Shown piece after piece: positions 7,254 through 12,259 of a stretch of 15,080 nucleotides of DNA. Location of the stretch: contig RKRU01000056.1 of the NCBI GenBank assembly GCA_007571225.1, positions 1 to 15,080 on the forward strand. Direction: 5' to 3'. Position numbers and translations under genes: made by a program. The notes beneath the pieces are model-generated. The model had not been told where the DNA came from. It ran no database searches and saw nothing but the letters and a program-made list of their open reading frames with translations. Within the stretch, counting starts at the first letter, position 1. Each line of letters starts with the position of its first letter. The stretch is from Nitrosopumilaceae archaeon (GTDB taxonomy: Archaea > Thermoproteota > Nitrososphaeria > Nitrososphaerales > Nitrosopumilaceae).

Positions 7254-7778
7254 CTACGTTATTTTAGATGCCAATTCCAAGGTATCGTCGACCATCTCCT
7301 TCAGCCTTGCCTGCGCACCCGGATCGCTTACCGTCGTACTGGAGATCTCGTTGGTGGTCATGTATACAGCCTTTGGATTGGCCACCACTCTAAAGTAGGA
7401 CATGAGCTGGGTGAGAAGCGTCTGAACATCGGTAAAGCCAATATTGCCTGCGGCCACTATGGCCATTCCCGCAGCCTTTCCGGCAGTCTTCTTGTAATCT
7501 ATATACTCAAACAGGTTCTTTAGTGCAGAACTGAAGAATGAATTGTATATTGGAGTTCCAACAAGCCATACATCAGCCTCCAAGATATCCCTAGCTGCAG
7601 ATTTTGTGGCCTCGTTGTAGTCCACATCAAAGCCGTGAAAGCATTCTATCTGCCCCTCTGAGAGATCGATAAGTTTTGTATCAGTGTTCTTACTTTTTGC
7701 GTACTCGTAGACATACTTCATCATTGCAGATGTTCTTGCATTTTTTCTCGGACTGCCGGCTATTACTACAACACGCAA
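7254..7778 (-). CDS. NADPH-dependent FMN reductase / flavodoxin-fold oxidoreductase
   Basis: This is a cytoplasmic flavoprotein that would use NAD(P)H to reduce FMN or a quinone-like or metal substrate. The 174-residue length and flavodoxin fold fit the family. Residues 1-17 (MRVVVIAGSPRKNARTS) form the first strand and FMN phosphate loop. GTPIYNSFFSSALKNLFEY (74-92) is the second FMN loop and the following helix, and KAAGMAIVAAGN (101-112) is the central strand. The start is TTG at 7776-7778, supported by a TATA box about 25 nt upstream. A 17-bp dyad lies directly upstream of that box, so the gene is probably regulated. Substrate cannot be told from sequence. Confidence 0.85.
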   Translation of the reverse strand: MRVVVIAGSPRKNARTSAMMKYVYEYAKSKNTDTKLIDLSEGQIECFHGFDVDYNEATKSAARDILEADVWLVGTPIYNSFFSSALKNLFEYIDYKKTAGKAAGMAIVAAGNIGFTDVQTLLTQLMSYFRVVANPKAVYMTTNEISSTTVSDPGAQARLKEMVDDTLELASKIT

Positions 7779-7798
7779 TGACTAGAGGGCAGACATAC

Positions 7799-7808
7799 CA
7801 TATTTAGG
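7799..7808 (-). promoter_or_regulatory. TATA box of the FMN reductase gene
   Basis: CCTAAATATG on the minus strand, centred about 25 nt upstream of the TTG at 7778. It supports the non-ATG start and a leaderless transcript. Confidence 0.5.
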
Positions 7809-7814
7809 TTATCA

Positions 7815-7831
7815 CTTACAGGTAGTGTAAG
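7815..7831. promoter_or_regulatory. 17-bp dyad upstream of the FMN reductase TATA box
   Basis: CTTACA-GGTAG-TGTAAG is a perfect inverted repeat with 6-bp arms, 7 bp beyond the TATA box. Its length and placement match the 6411-6427 dyad, but the half-sites differ. Confidence 0.5.
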
Positions 7832-7963
7832 AGCAAGAGGCTGCCCCTTATAATCACCCAGTATTTGTTTGGGTTCCTCAAATGATTGATTTCAAGCACA
7901 AATTCATCGGATTCTTTACGCCCAACCCAACCCAAACTGTACGTGGGGGAGGAGGAGGAGTAG

Positions 7964-7977
7964 GTAACCTCTTACCG
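7964..7977 (-). other. Hairpin just downstream of tRNA-Arg
   Basis: GGTAA-CCTC-TTACC is a perfect 5-bp stem with a 4-nt loop, about 10 nt past the 3' end of the minus-strand tRNA. A pyrimidine-rich run (CTCCTCCTCCTCCCCC on the minus strand) follows. It may mark the end or the processing of the tRNA transcript. The rest of 7832-7987 holds no gene that I can see. Confidence 0.35.
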
Positions 7978-7987
7978 AAGTGATAGA

Positions 7988-8080
7988 CGGGCTTGGAGGG
8001 CTTCGATCCCTCGACCTGTAACTTAGGAGGCTACCACGCTATCCATATTTCGCGCCAAAAAGGCTCTGCGCCACAAGCCC
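7988..8080 (-). tRNA. tRNA-Arg(CCU) with a small intron in the D-loop
   Basis: Acceptor GGGCTTG pairs perfectly with CAAGCCC, and G is the discriminator; no CCA is encoded. The anticodon arm is GTAGC-CTCCTAA-GTTAC, giving U33 and anticodon CCU. The T arm is GAGGG-ATCGAAG-CCCTC. The D stem GCGC/GCGT only closes a normal loop if about 18 nt (8048-8065) are removed. That leaves the 10-nt D-loop AGTATGGATA and a 75-nt mature tRNA. The insert can form GCC-TTTTT-GGC flanked by AGA and a GCG that pairs with the exon D-stem strand, a relaxed bulge-helix-bulge as cut by the archaeal splicing endonuclease. The exact splice sites may shift by a base or two. Confidence 0.9.
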
Positions 8081-8100
8081 AGCATGAGGTGGGGGGCTAA

Positions 8101-8109
8101 TTATTTAAG
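8101..8109 (-). promoter_or_regulatory. TATA box of tRNA-Arg
   Basis: CTTAAATAA on the minus strand, centred about 25 nt upstream of the tRNA 5' end at 8080. Confidence 0.55.
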
Positions 8110-8166
8110 CGTCGCGACTGCCATACTGGCCGCACGCATACAACTAGGCGATGTATGTGTATAGAA

Positions 8167-8898
8167 CTAGCTGCGTGGACTACGGCCGTAGGCCCTGACT
8201 GCCTCCCTAGTGCCGTCCCAACGGCCGTCATTACTACCGGCACCAGCCCACTTTTCAAAGTATATGACATCATCCAATGCGAGTCTGGGCAGCCATCCGG
8301 CCGTCTCTAGGTCCGGCTTTTCTGCAAACCTATCCACATATCCCAGACACAGATACGCCACGGGTACTACATGCTCTGGAAGTTCAAGGATCTCTACTAG
8401 GGCATCATTTGACAGGATGCTGACCCATCCCAGTCCTATTCCTTCTGTTCTTGCAGCCAGCCACAGGTTCTGTATCGCGCAGCAAACACTGTATGGTCCT
8501 GCCTCCGGTATGCTGGTCCTACCTATTACAAATGGGCCAAACTTTGAAGGATCATAAGTCACGCACAAGTTAATGGCAGATTCCATAATTCCCTCAAGTT
8601 TGAACGATAGGTACTTGTCCGATCTCTCGGTTTCGTCTTTAATTAGTTGAGCAGATCTGCGCCTCTCCTGCTCAAATGATTCCTTGACCCTGCGTCTTGT
8701 CTGAATATTCTTTATGAGAATAAAGTTCCAAGGCTGTGAGAATCCCACCGATGGCGCCTGGTGTGCGGCATCAAGGATCTTGGCAAGCTTCTCATCCTCA
8801 ACAGGCCTAGAGGTAAACCTTGATCGTACATCTCTTCTAGCGTATATGGCCTTGTACAACCCATCTTTCTCCTCCTCGCTGAAATCACCCACCAGCAT
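8167..8898 (-). CDS. bluB: 5,6-dimethylbenzimidazole synthase (BluB)
   Basis: BluB cuts up reduced FMN with oxygen to make 5,6-dimethylbenzimidazole, the lower ligand of cobalamin. From the ATG at 8898 the protein has 243 residues with the nitroreductase-like fold. It shows RRDVRSRF (21-28), LDAAHQAPSVGFSQPW (42-57) and a segment from GRTSIPEAGPYSVCC (126-140) through IQNLWLAARTEGIGLGWVSI (142-161). Asp23 and Ser160 fall where the catalytic Asp and Ser of characterised BluB lie, which separates it from ordinary nitroreductases. AGGAG at 8904-8908 is a ribosome-binding site five bases before the ATG. The open frame continues upstream to 9123, but that part is antisense to tRNA-Val. A divergent promoter is shared with that tRNA. 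Confidence 0.88.
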   Translation of the reverse strand: MLVGDFSEEEKDGLYKAIYARRDVRSRFTSRPVEDEKLAKILDAAHQAPSVGFSQPWNFILIKNIQTRRRVKESFEQERRRSAQLIKDETERSDKYLSFKLEGIMESAINLCVTYDPSKFGPFVIGRTSIPEAGPYSVCCAIQNLWLAARTEGIGLGWVSILSNDALVEILELPEHVVPVAYLCLGYVDRFAEKPDLETAGWLPRLALDDVIYFEKWAGAGSNDGRWDGTREAVRAYGRSPRS

Positions 8899-8928
8899 CT
8901 CTTCTCCTGTGGAGCTTCCACTGTTAAA

Positions 8929-8942
8929 CCTTAATAATATCA
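8929..8942. promoter_or_regulatory. AT-rich element usable as TATA box in both directions (bluB and tRNA-Val)
   Basis: The segment CCTTAATAATATCA lies 26 nt before the tRNA-Val 5' end when read on the plus strand. On the minus strand it reads TGATATTATTAAGG and would start bluB near 8909, just upstream of its ribosome-binding site. Only 66 bp separate the two genes. Confidence 0.5.
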
Positions 8943-8964
8943 GTATCGTTGTCAATGTTTCGAT

Positions 8965-9038
8965 GGGCCGGTAGTCTAGTTGGTTAGGATACCGCCTCGA
9001 CACGGCGGTGATCGTGAGTTCGAATCTCACTCGGCCCA
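8965..9038 (+). tRNA. tRNA-Val(GAC) with C at position 33
   Basis: The 74-nt cloverleaf is complete: acceptor GGGCCGG/TCGGCCC with A discriminator, D arm GTCT-AGTTGGTTA-GGAT, anticodon arm CCGCC-TCGACAC-GGCGG, variable TGATC, T arm GTGAG-TTCGAAT-CTCAC. The anticodon at 8999-9001 is GAC (valine). Position 33, normally U in nearly every tRNA, is C here (8998). Shifting the loop to regain T33 breaks the anticodon stem. No CCA is encoded and no intron is needed. Confidence 0.9.
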
Positions 9039-9074
9039 CTACCAACAACATAAACACCAACATCACCAACAATA

Positions 9075-9167
9075 ACGTAGTAAAAGAAGAAAATATCCGT
9101 ACTCTAATCCACATTGTAGGCACTGATTTATTCTATCTTGAACGAATATCTTCTGCCTTTACTACGT
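9075..9167. repeat. Imperfect long inverted repeat downstream of tRNA-Val
   Basis: ACGTAGTAAA at 9075-9084 is repeated inverted as TTTACTACGT at 9158-9167. The match extends inward with small gaps (AGAAGA/TCTTCT, then ATATCCGT against ACGAATAT), so the arms are about 25 nt around a loop of roughly 40. It could be a decayed miniature element or a transcript-end hairpin. No open frame fits here. Confidence 0.5.
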
Positions 9168-9235
9168 CAACGTCAACATCAACATCAACATCAACGTCAA
9201 CGTCACCAACAATAACGTCAACGTCAACGTCAACA
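9166..9235. repeat. Hexanucleotide microsatellite (GTCAAC/ATCAAC)n
   Basis: Successive GTCAAC and ATCAAC units fill 9166-9204 and again 9222-9235, split by ACCAACAATAAC. That spacer repeats part of 9062-9078 (TCACCAACAATAACGT occurs at both 9063 and 9206, approximately). Read on the minus strand it would give a Val-Asp alternation, which I take as an artefact. The following 9240-9610 holds no gene I can support. It contains only an 11-bp direct repeat GCCCAAACAAC (9458-9468 and 9491-9501) and small hairpins. Confidence 0.85.
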
Positions 9236-9613
9236 TAATCAACAACACAACAGGCTGCAGGTTCGGCCCATTGGCCACGCAGCGTACATCCTGCCAGCAA
9301 CAGACAGGAATATCTGCAACGGGCAGGCATTTGGTATGTGGAGGCGCTAGTGTCGTACCGTATGACAGACTGCAATTCCAGTTGTCTGCATAATCAGAAC
9401 GGCGCAGTGTAGGTAAAAGACAACACCATTCAGGATATTTGTGGCGGTGTGCTGACTGCCCAAACAACACGGAGTTGTCTAGACTTTTACGCCCAAACAA
9501 CCGGCCTCATGCAGATTGACAATCCATACACATCATATCAACAGGCCTAGCAGAACACGACTGGTAAAACGATGGATCTGCAGCGGAGTTAATTGTTTGC
9601 CGGCTGCTGTAGG

Positions 9614-9856
9614 CTATGCCGTGCCTGTCTCCTCTTCTCCCTCCTCCTTTATCGAGGATTGGAGAATTTTGATCCGTTCAAGGAGTTCGTTCCGCATGTC
9701 CCGTGCCACCCTCCGCACGGTAGGTCGTGGAACACCCAAGTCAGCGACCACCTTGTTGTAGATTACCTGCTTGTCAGTCAGCCCTTGGTCGAGATAGGAG
9801 TTTATCGTCTCTTTTATTGTAGCGCTTTGGCTGCCAGAGCTGTTCAATGCATTCAA
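9614..9856 (-). CDS. Small helix-turn-helix protein
   Basis: The 80-residue protein reads as one HTH unit: IKETINSYLDQGLTDKQVIY (14-33), then NKVVADLGVPRPTVRRVARD (34-53), where the second half is a good recognition helix (PRPTVRRVAR). A basic/amphipathic helix and an acidic end (KEEGEEETG) follow. It is probably a DNA-binding regulator or chromatin-associated factor. The start is TTG at 9854-9856; the ATG at 9852 is out of frame and stops at once. The TATA box TCATATAATC lies 26 nt upstream. The gene stands alone, with no neighbour on its strand, so the targets cannot be guessed. Confidence 0.7.
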   Translation of the reverse strand: MNALNSSGSQSATIKETINSYLDQGLTDKQVIYNKVVADLGVPRPTVRRVARDMRNELLERIKILQSSIKEEGEEETGTA

Positions 9857-9876
9857 ACCCTGATCGTTCTATATAA

Positions 9877-9886
9877 GATTATATGA
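9877..9886 (-). promoter_or_regulatory. TATA box of the HTH gene
   Basis: TCATATAATC on the minus strand, centred 26 nt upstream of the TTG at 9856. A dyad GGTTA-N9-TAACC lies further upstream at 9901-9919. Confidence 0.5.
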
Positions 9887-9926
9887 AATTATTTGTGATG
9901 GGTTACTGCCCCCATAACCGTTTGAG

Positions 9927-9963
9927 TCAGGCATAAACAACCTGTGGCCTAACTTGTGCCTGA
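9927..9963. promoter_or_regulatory. Wide inverted repeat between the HTH and cyclophilin genes
   Basis: TCAGGCA (9927-9933) and TGCCTGA (9957-9963) form 7-bp arms with a 23-nt spacer. It may be an operator for either divergent gene or a small RNA hairpin. No TATA box fits it directly. Confidence 0.35.
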
Positions 9964-10009
9964 AATCAGTCATTTGTGGGGGGACCCAGACAGACATCTG
10001 CGGGGTGCT

Positions 10010-10017
10010 TATAAAGC
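10010..10017 (+). promoter_or_regulatory. Distal TATA box upstream of cyclophilin
   Basis: CTTATAAA (start of CTTATAAAG) is a strong archaeal TATA sequence. It would start transcription near 10039, giving the cyclophilin mRNA a leader of about 37 nt, in addition to the proximal box at 10048. Confidence 0.45.
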
Positions 10018-10047
10018 GGGAACCTCTTTTCTGTTGCCGGCAAAGGG

Positions 10048-10055
10048 TTATTAGT
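10048..10055 (+). promoter_or_regulatory. Proximal TATA-like box of cyclophilin
   Basis: TTATTAGT, centred about 25 nt upstream of the ATG at 10076, the same geometry as the other leaderless genes here. Confidence 0.45.
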
Positions 10056-10075
10056 ACACAACACCGACATCAGAC

Positions 10076-10555
10076 ATGACTACAGCCAAGATAGAGACCA
10101 ACCTAGGGACAATCTCTTTTAAACTTCTGCCCGAGCTGGCCCCAGAGCATGTCAGAAACTTTGAGGGCTTGACCAGGAAGGGATTCTATGACGGTACGCT
10201 CTTTCACAGAGTGATTCCCGGATTTATGATACAAGGAGGCGATCCCAACACAAAGACGAACAACAGGAGATCATGGGGGATGGGAGGCCCCGGATATGCA
10301 ATAAAGGCAGAGTTCAACTCCCGTTCACATCTGCGCGGCATAGTCTCCATGGCAAGATCGCAGGATCCGGATAGTGCGGGATCGCAGTTCTTCATAGTAG
10401 TGGCAGACAGCACCTTTCTAGACAGGAATTATACGGTGTTTGGAGAGGTTACCGAAGGCATGGAGGTGGCAGACAACATAGTCTCGCAGAAGCGGGATGC
10501 CAATGACTGCCCGTTGCAAGAGGTTAAAATGACACGAGTCTCCATACAGGAGTGA
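10076..10555 (+). CDS. Cyclophilin-type peptidyl-prolyl cis-trans isomerase
   Basis: This is a single-domain cytoplasmic prolyl isomerase of 159 residues without signal peptide, the length of compact prokaryotic cyclophilins. FHRVIPGFMIQGGD at 43-56 carries the catalytic Arg45, with Phe50 and Gln53; MARSQDPDSAGSQFFI at 92-107 supplies Gln104 and Phe106. Where human CypA has Trp121 and His126, this protein has Phe114 and Tyr119 (STFLDRNYTVFG). The Trp-to-Phe change is common in prokaryotes and lowers cyclosporin affinity. The TGA stop overlaps the GTG start of the next gene, so the two are translationally coupled. With the FKBP at the left edge, this is the second prolyl isomerase family in the window. 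Confidence 0.95.
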   Translation: MTTAKIETNLGTISFKLLPELAPEHVRNFEGLTRKGFYDGTLFHRVIPGFMIQGGDPNTKTNNRRSWGMGGPGYAIKAEFNSRSHLRGIVSMARSQDPDSAGSQFFIVVADSTFLDRNYTVFGEVTEGMEVADNIVSQKRDANDCPLQEVKMTRVSIQE

Positions 10556-11700
10556 ACAAGCGCAGGAGAATAGTATCGGATTTGTCCTCATGGCACCTTT
10601 TGTCTCTAATTATGTGCGCAGTAGTTCTTGCAATGGCTGCCGCGCCAGAAGGAGAGACGGCAGCGGCACAACAGACTGTTGATCTCAGGGAGGCAGAACA
10701 AAACTCGGTTACCGTCACGGTAGGGACAGGCAGTGACGGCCTTGGCATAACCGTAAAACACGTGATCAGTCCGTCTATCAATCCCGTCGCACTGAATCCG
10801 GTGGATGTCAGGGGGGCGTCCATAAACACAATTGAGATCCTAACTGGAGCCCCAGACGACGGCCAGCCTGCAAGTACGGCCAACATAACCGGGGACGGAA
10901 TCATTGTTATTACCCCTTCAAGGGATGACATTACAGTAGAGTACACCGTGGATAATGCAGTGCACATTGTAGACGGAATACACACGCTAGACTTTCTCTA
11001 TCTACATACCACCGTCTTTCAAATGCCAGAAGATGCCAAGATGATTTATGTAAACAACAGGGCCATACATATAGAAGACAAGGACGGAATTGCATGCCAC
11101 GGATGTCAGATGAGATTGGAGTATGTTAGTGAGGTGACCGCAAGGACGGAGTACCTCGACGGTGCGCCAAATGCAGATGATCATCCCATACAGATCATGA
11201 CACGTGCAGACATCAAAGCGCCCGAGTTTGATCAAAAAACAGGTAGGATCAACATGGTGACGGAGGGGCACAACCAGTTTATGGTGATGATAATCCCCAC
11301 ACAGTTGATGAAGGCGCCATATACGGTGACGCTTGATGACAACAAGATATTCTTTCAGAATTATTTTGACAACGGAACCCACGTATGGCTCAGCTTTAGG
11401 CCCGAGACGCCTGGCAACGTAGCCATAAGCGGAGACACCATACATACGGATCTACAGGTGCGAGATGAGAAGCCAGATGATGACGGGTCCGTGCCCGAGG
11501 GCATGACAGCAGTTGTAGTAGTAGTAGTAGTAGCGGCAGTAGCGGCAGCGCTGTTGTTTGTAGCCAAGAAAAGAAGAAAGGAAGGAGTCAGTCGCCACAA
11601 GAACCGCACGAGCAGAGACCATACTCGTCAATACGGCTCTTACATTCAGGACATTTTTCACCATACTCTACCTCCCATGGCTCCTTTCCGTACATCCTAA
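10552..11700 (+). CDS. Secreted beta-rich protein anchored by a C-terminal TM helix
   Basis: The 382-residue frame starts with GTG overlapping the cyclophilin stop (GTGA). A basic N-terminus (MNKRRR) and hydrophobic core (about 15-31, ending AMAAAPEG) form a signal peptide. The body (about 40-310) is beta-rich, with one CHGC pair at 182-185 that could hold a metal or disulfide. A C-terminal helix (about 318-338, MTA followed by seven Val, then Ala/Leu) and KKRRK form a stop-transfer anchor. So most of the protein is outside the cell. No named domain is recognised. The last 40 residues after KKRRKEG look unstructured and are antisense to the 11588-11809 gene. Coupling to cyclophilin may be only for expression. 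In-frame starts further downstream (residue 21) cannot be ruled out. Confidence 0.75.
   Translation: MNKRRRIVSDLSSWHLLSLIMCAVVLAMAAAPEGETAAAQQTVDLREAEQNSVTVTVGTGSDGLGITVKHVISPSINPVALNPVDVRGASINTIEILTGAPDDGQPASTANITGDGIIVITPSRDDITVEYTVDNAVHIVDGIHTLDFLYLHTTVFQMPEDAKMIYVNNRAIHIEDKDGIACHGCQMRLEYVSEVTARTEYLDGAPNADDHPIQIMTRADIKAPEFDQKTGRINMVTEGHNQFMVMIIPTQLMKAPYTVTLDDNKIFFQNYFDNGTHVWLSFRPETPGNVAISGDTIHTDLQVRDEKPDDDGSVPEGMTAVVVVVVVAAVAAALLFVAKKRRKEGVSRHKNRTSRDHTRQYGSYIQDIFHHTLPPMAPFRTS
11515..11532 (+). repeat. (GTA)6 microsatellite inside the TM-anchor codons
   Basis: Six exact GTA units encode consecutive valines of the C-terminal TM helix. A further GTT before them gives seven Val in a row. Confidence 0.9.
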
Positions 11701-11809
11701 GGTGATCGTCTATCTCTGGTGGGATTACATGTTCCTTGTCACTTTCACCATCCAGATCACTGTTGCCATACGCACTGTCATTGTCGCTTCTGTCGCCATC
11801 CCCCTCCAT
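11588..11809 (-). CDS. 73-residue acidic protein with C-terminal zinc-ribbon-like Cys motif
   Basis: The N-terminus is acidic and polar (MEGDGDRSDNDSAYGNSDLD). It is followed by a helical segment IPPEIDDHLRMYGKEPWEVE (29-48) and then CPEC (53-56) and CSCGSC (66-71), a zinc-knuckle arrangement. ATG is at 11807-11809; a TATA-like TTAATAAGGG at 11841-11850 would give a leader of about 12 nt. The last 113 bp are antisense to the 3' part of the secreted protein gene, whose tail beyond the membrane helix looks non-conserved. I favour the Cys protein as real. Function unknown. Confidence 0.65.
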   Translation of the reverse strand: MEGDGDRSDNDSAYGNSDLDGESDKEHVIPPEIDDHLRMYGKEPWEVEYGEKCPECKSRIDEYGLCSCGSCGD

Positions 11810-11840
11810 ACACTCACAACCACACGTAGGGAGGTCGCCT

Positions 11841-11850
11841 CCCTTATTAA
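11841..11850. promoter_or_regulatory. Possible divergent TATA element
   Basis: CCCTTATTAA sits midway between the Cys-motif gene (start 11809, minus) and the small ORF at 11883 (plus). It gives each a leader of about 11-12 nt if used in both directions. Confidence 0.35.
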
Positions 11851-11882
11851 CACCAGTCCCGCAGGGTTTGAGCCCAATACGG

Positions 11883-12020
11883 ATGACGCCTCGCCCATAC
11901 GTTGGAGAATCTGATGTGCCCAGAAACTATAAGCTGCACGGTGGTAGTGGCGATGGCAGCGTGAACACGGACGGCAAGGTCGTTTCTACAAAACCTGCAC
12001 CGCGTGGGAGGGGCTGGTGA
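11883..12020 (+). CDS. Possible 45-residue Gly/Arg-rich small protein
   Basis: ATG at 11883 gives MTPRPYVGESDVPRNYKLHG and then a Gly/Ser/Lys stretch ending PAPRGRGW before TGA at 12018-12020. The composition (Gly, Lys, Arg, Ser, few hydrophobics) suits a short RNA- or DNA-binding peptide or a disordered tail. An AT-rich element lies about 37 nt upstream. The same DNA is open on the minus strand, so coding is not proven. No family is recognised. Confidence 0.4.
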   Translation: MTPRPYVGESDVPRNYKLHGGSGDGSVNTDGKVVSTKPAPRGRGW

Positions 12021-12041
12021 CACGCCATACGGGTACAAACT

Positions 12042-12050
12042 ACAATATAT
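12042..12050 (+). promoter_or_regulatory. TATA box of the 62-residue zinc-finger gene
   Basis: ACAATATAT, centred about 25 nt upstream of the ATG at 12071. It decides for that start over the in-frame ATG at 12017, which would lie upstream of the box. Confidence 0.5.
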
Positions 12051-12070
12051 GCAGTCCACAAACTACAGGC

Positions 12071-12259
12071 ATGGACTGCGGATGCAGGTGCATAAACTGC
12101 AAGAGTACACGGCTAAAGACCGACGCCGTGGGAGAACCCGAGGAGGACGGATACTACGACATGCACCATACGTGCGCCGAATGCAACACACATTTTGACC
12201 ATCTAGAGGGGACCACGTTTGAGAGATGCAGTATGTGCGGGTTCAGACGGCCGCAATAG
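12071..12259 (+). CDS. 62-residue protein with three CxxC motifs (double zinc ribbon-like)
   Basis: The peptide opens MDCGCRCINCKSTRLK, then has HTCAECNTHFDH (33-44) and ERCSMCGFRRP (51-61). Cys at 7/10, 35/38 and 53/56, with extra Cys3/Cys5 and nearby His residues, make one complete four-Cys ribbon plus another partial site. An acidic loop (GEPEEDGYYD, 21-30) separates the first pair from the rest. A TATA box 25 nt upstream supports a leaderless start. Its 3' end overlaps the convergent 12243-12779 gene by 17 bp. It may be a transcription or RNA-binding accessory factor, but this is not shown. Confidence 0.7.
   Translation: MDCGCRCINCKSTRLKTDAVGEPEEDGYYDMHHTCAECNTHFDHLEGTTFERCSMCGFRRPQ

Noticed and set aside
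7928..7948. Telomere-like CCCAA repeats
   Set aside because: Only two to three units, probably chance in a tRNA-flanking spacer.
8899..9123. N-terminal extension of bluB with a hydrophobic segment
   Set aside because: It is antisense to tRNA-Val and its flank. The ribosome-binding site and family alignment place the start at 8898.
9133..9375. Minus-strand frame with a Val-Asp alternating run
   Set aside because: The run is the translation of the hexanucleotide microsatellite, and the rest has no domain-like sequence or promoter.
11860..11900. tRNA T-arm-like GGGTTTGAGCCC
   Set aside because: The loop length is wrong and no acceptor or anticodon arm pairs around it.
11847..12059. Minus-strand frame with CIYC and CRFC motifs
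   Set aside because: It could be a zinc protein, but it is antisense to the Gly/Arg small ORF, has no TATA box at the right place and ends in Trp/Arg-rich filler; kept only as an alternative.
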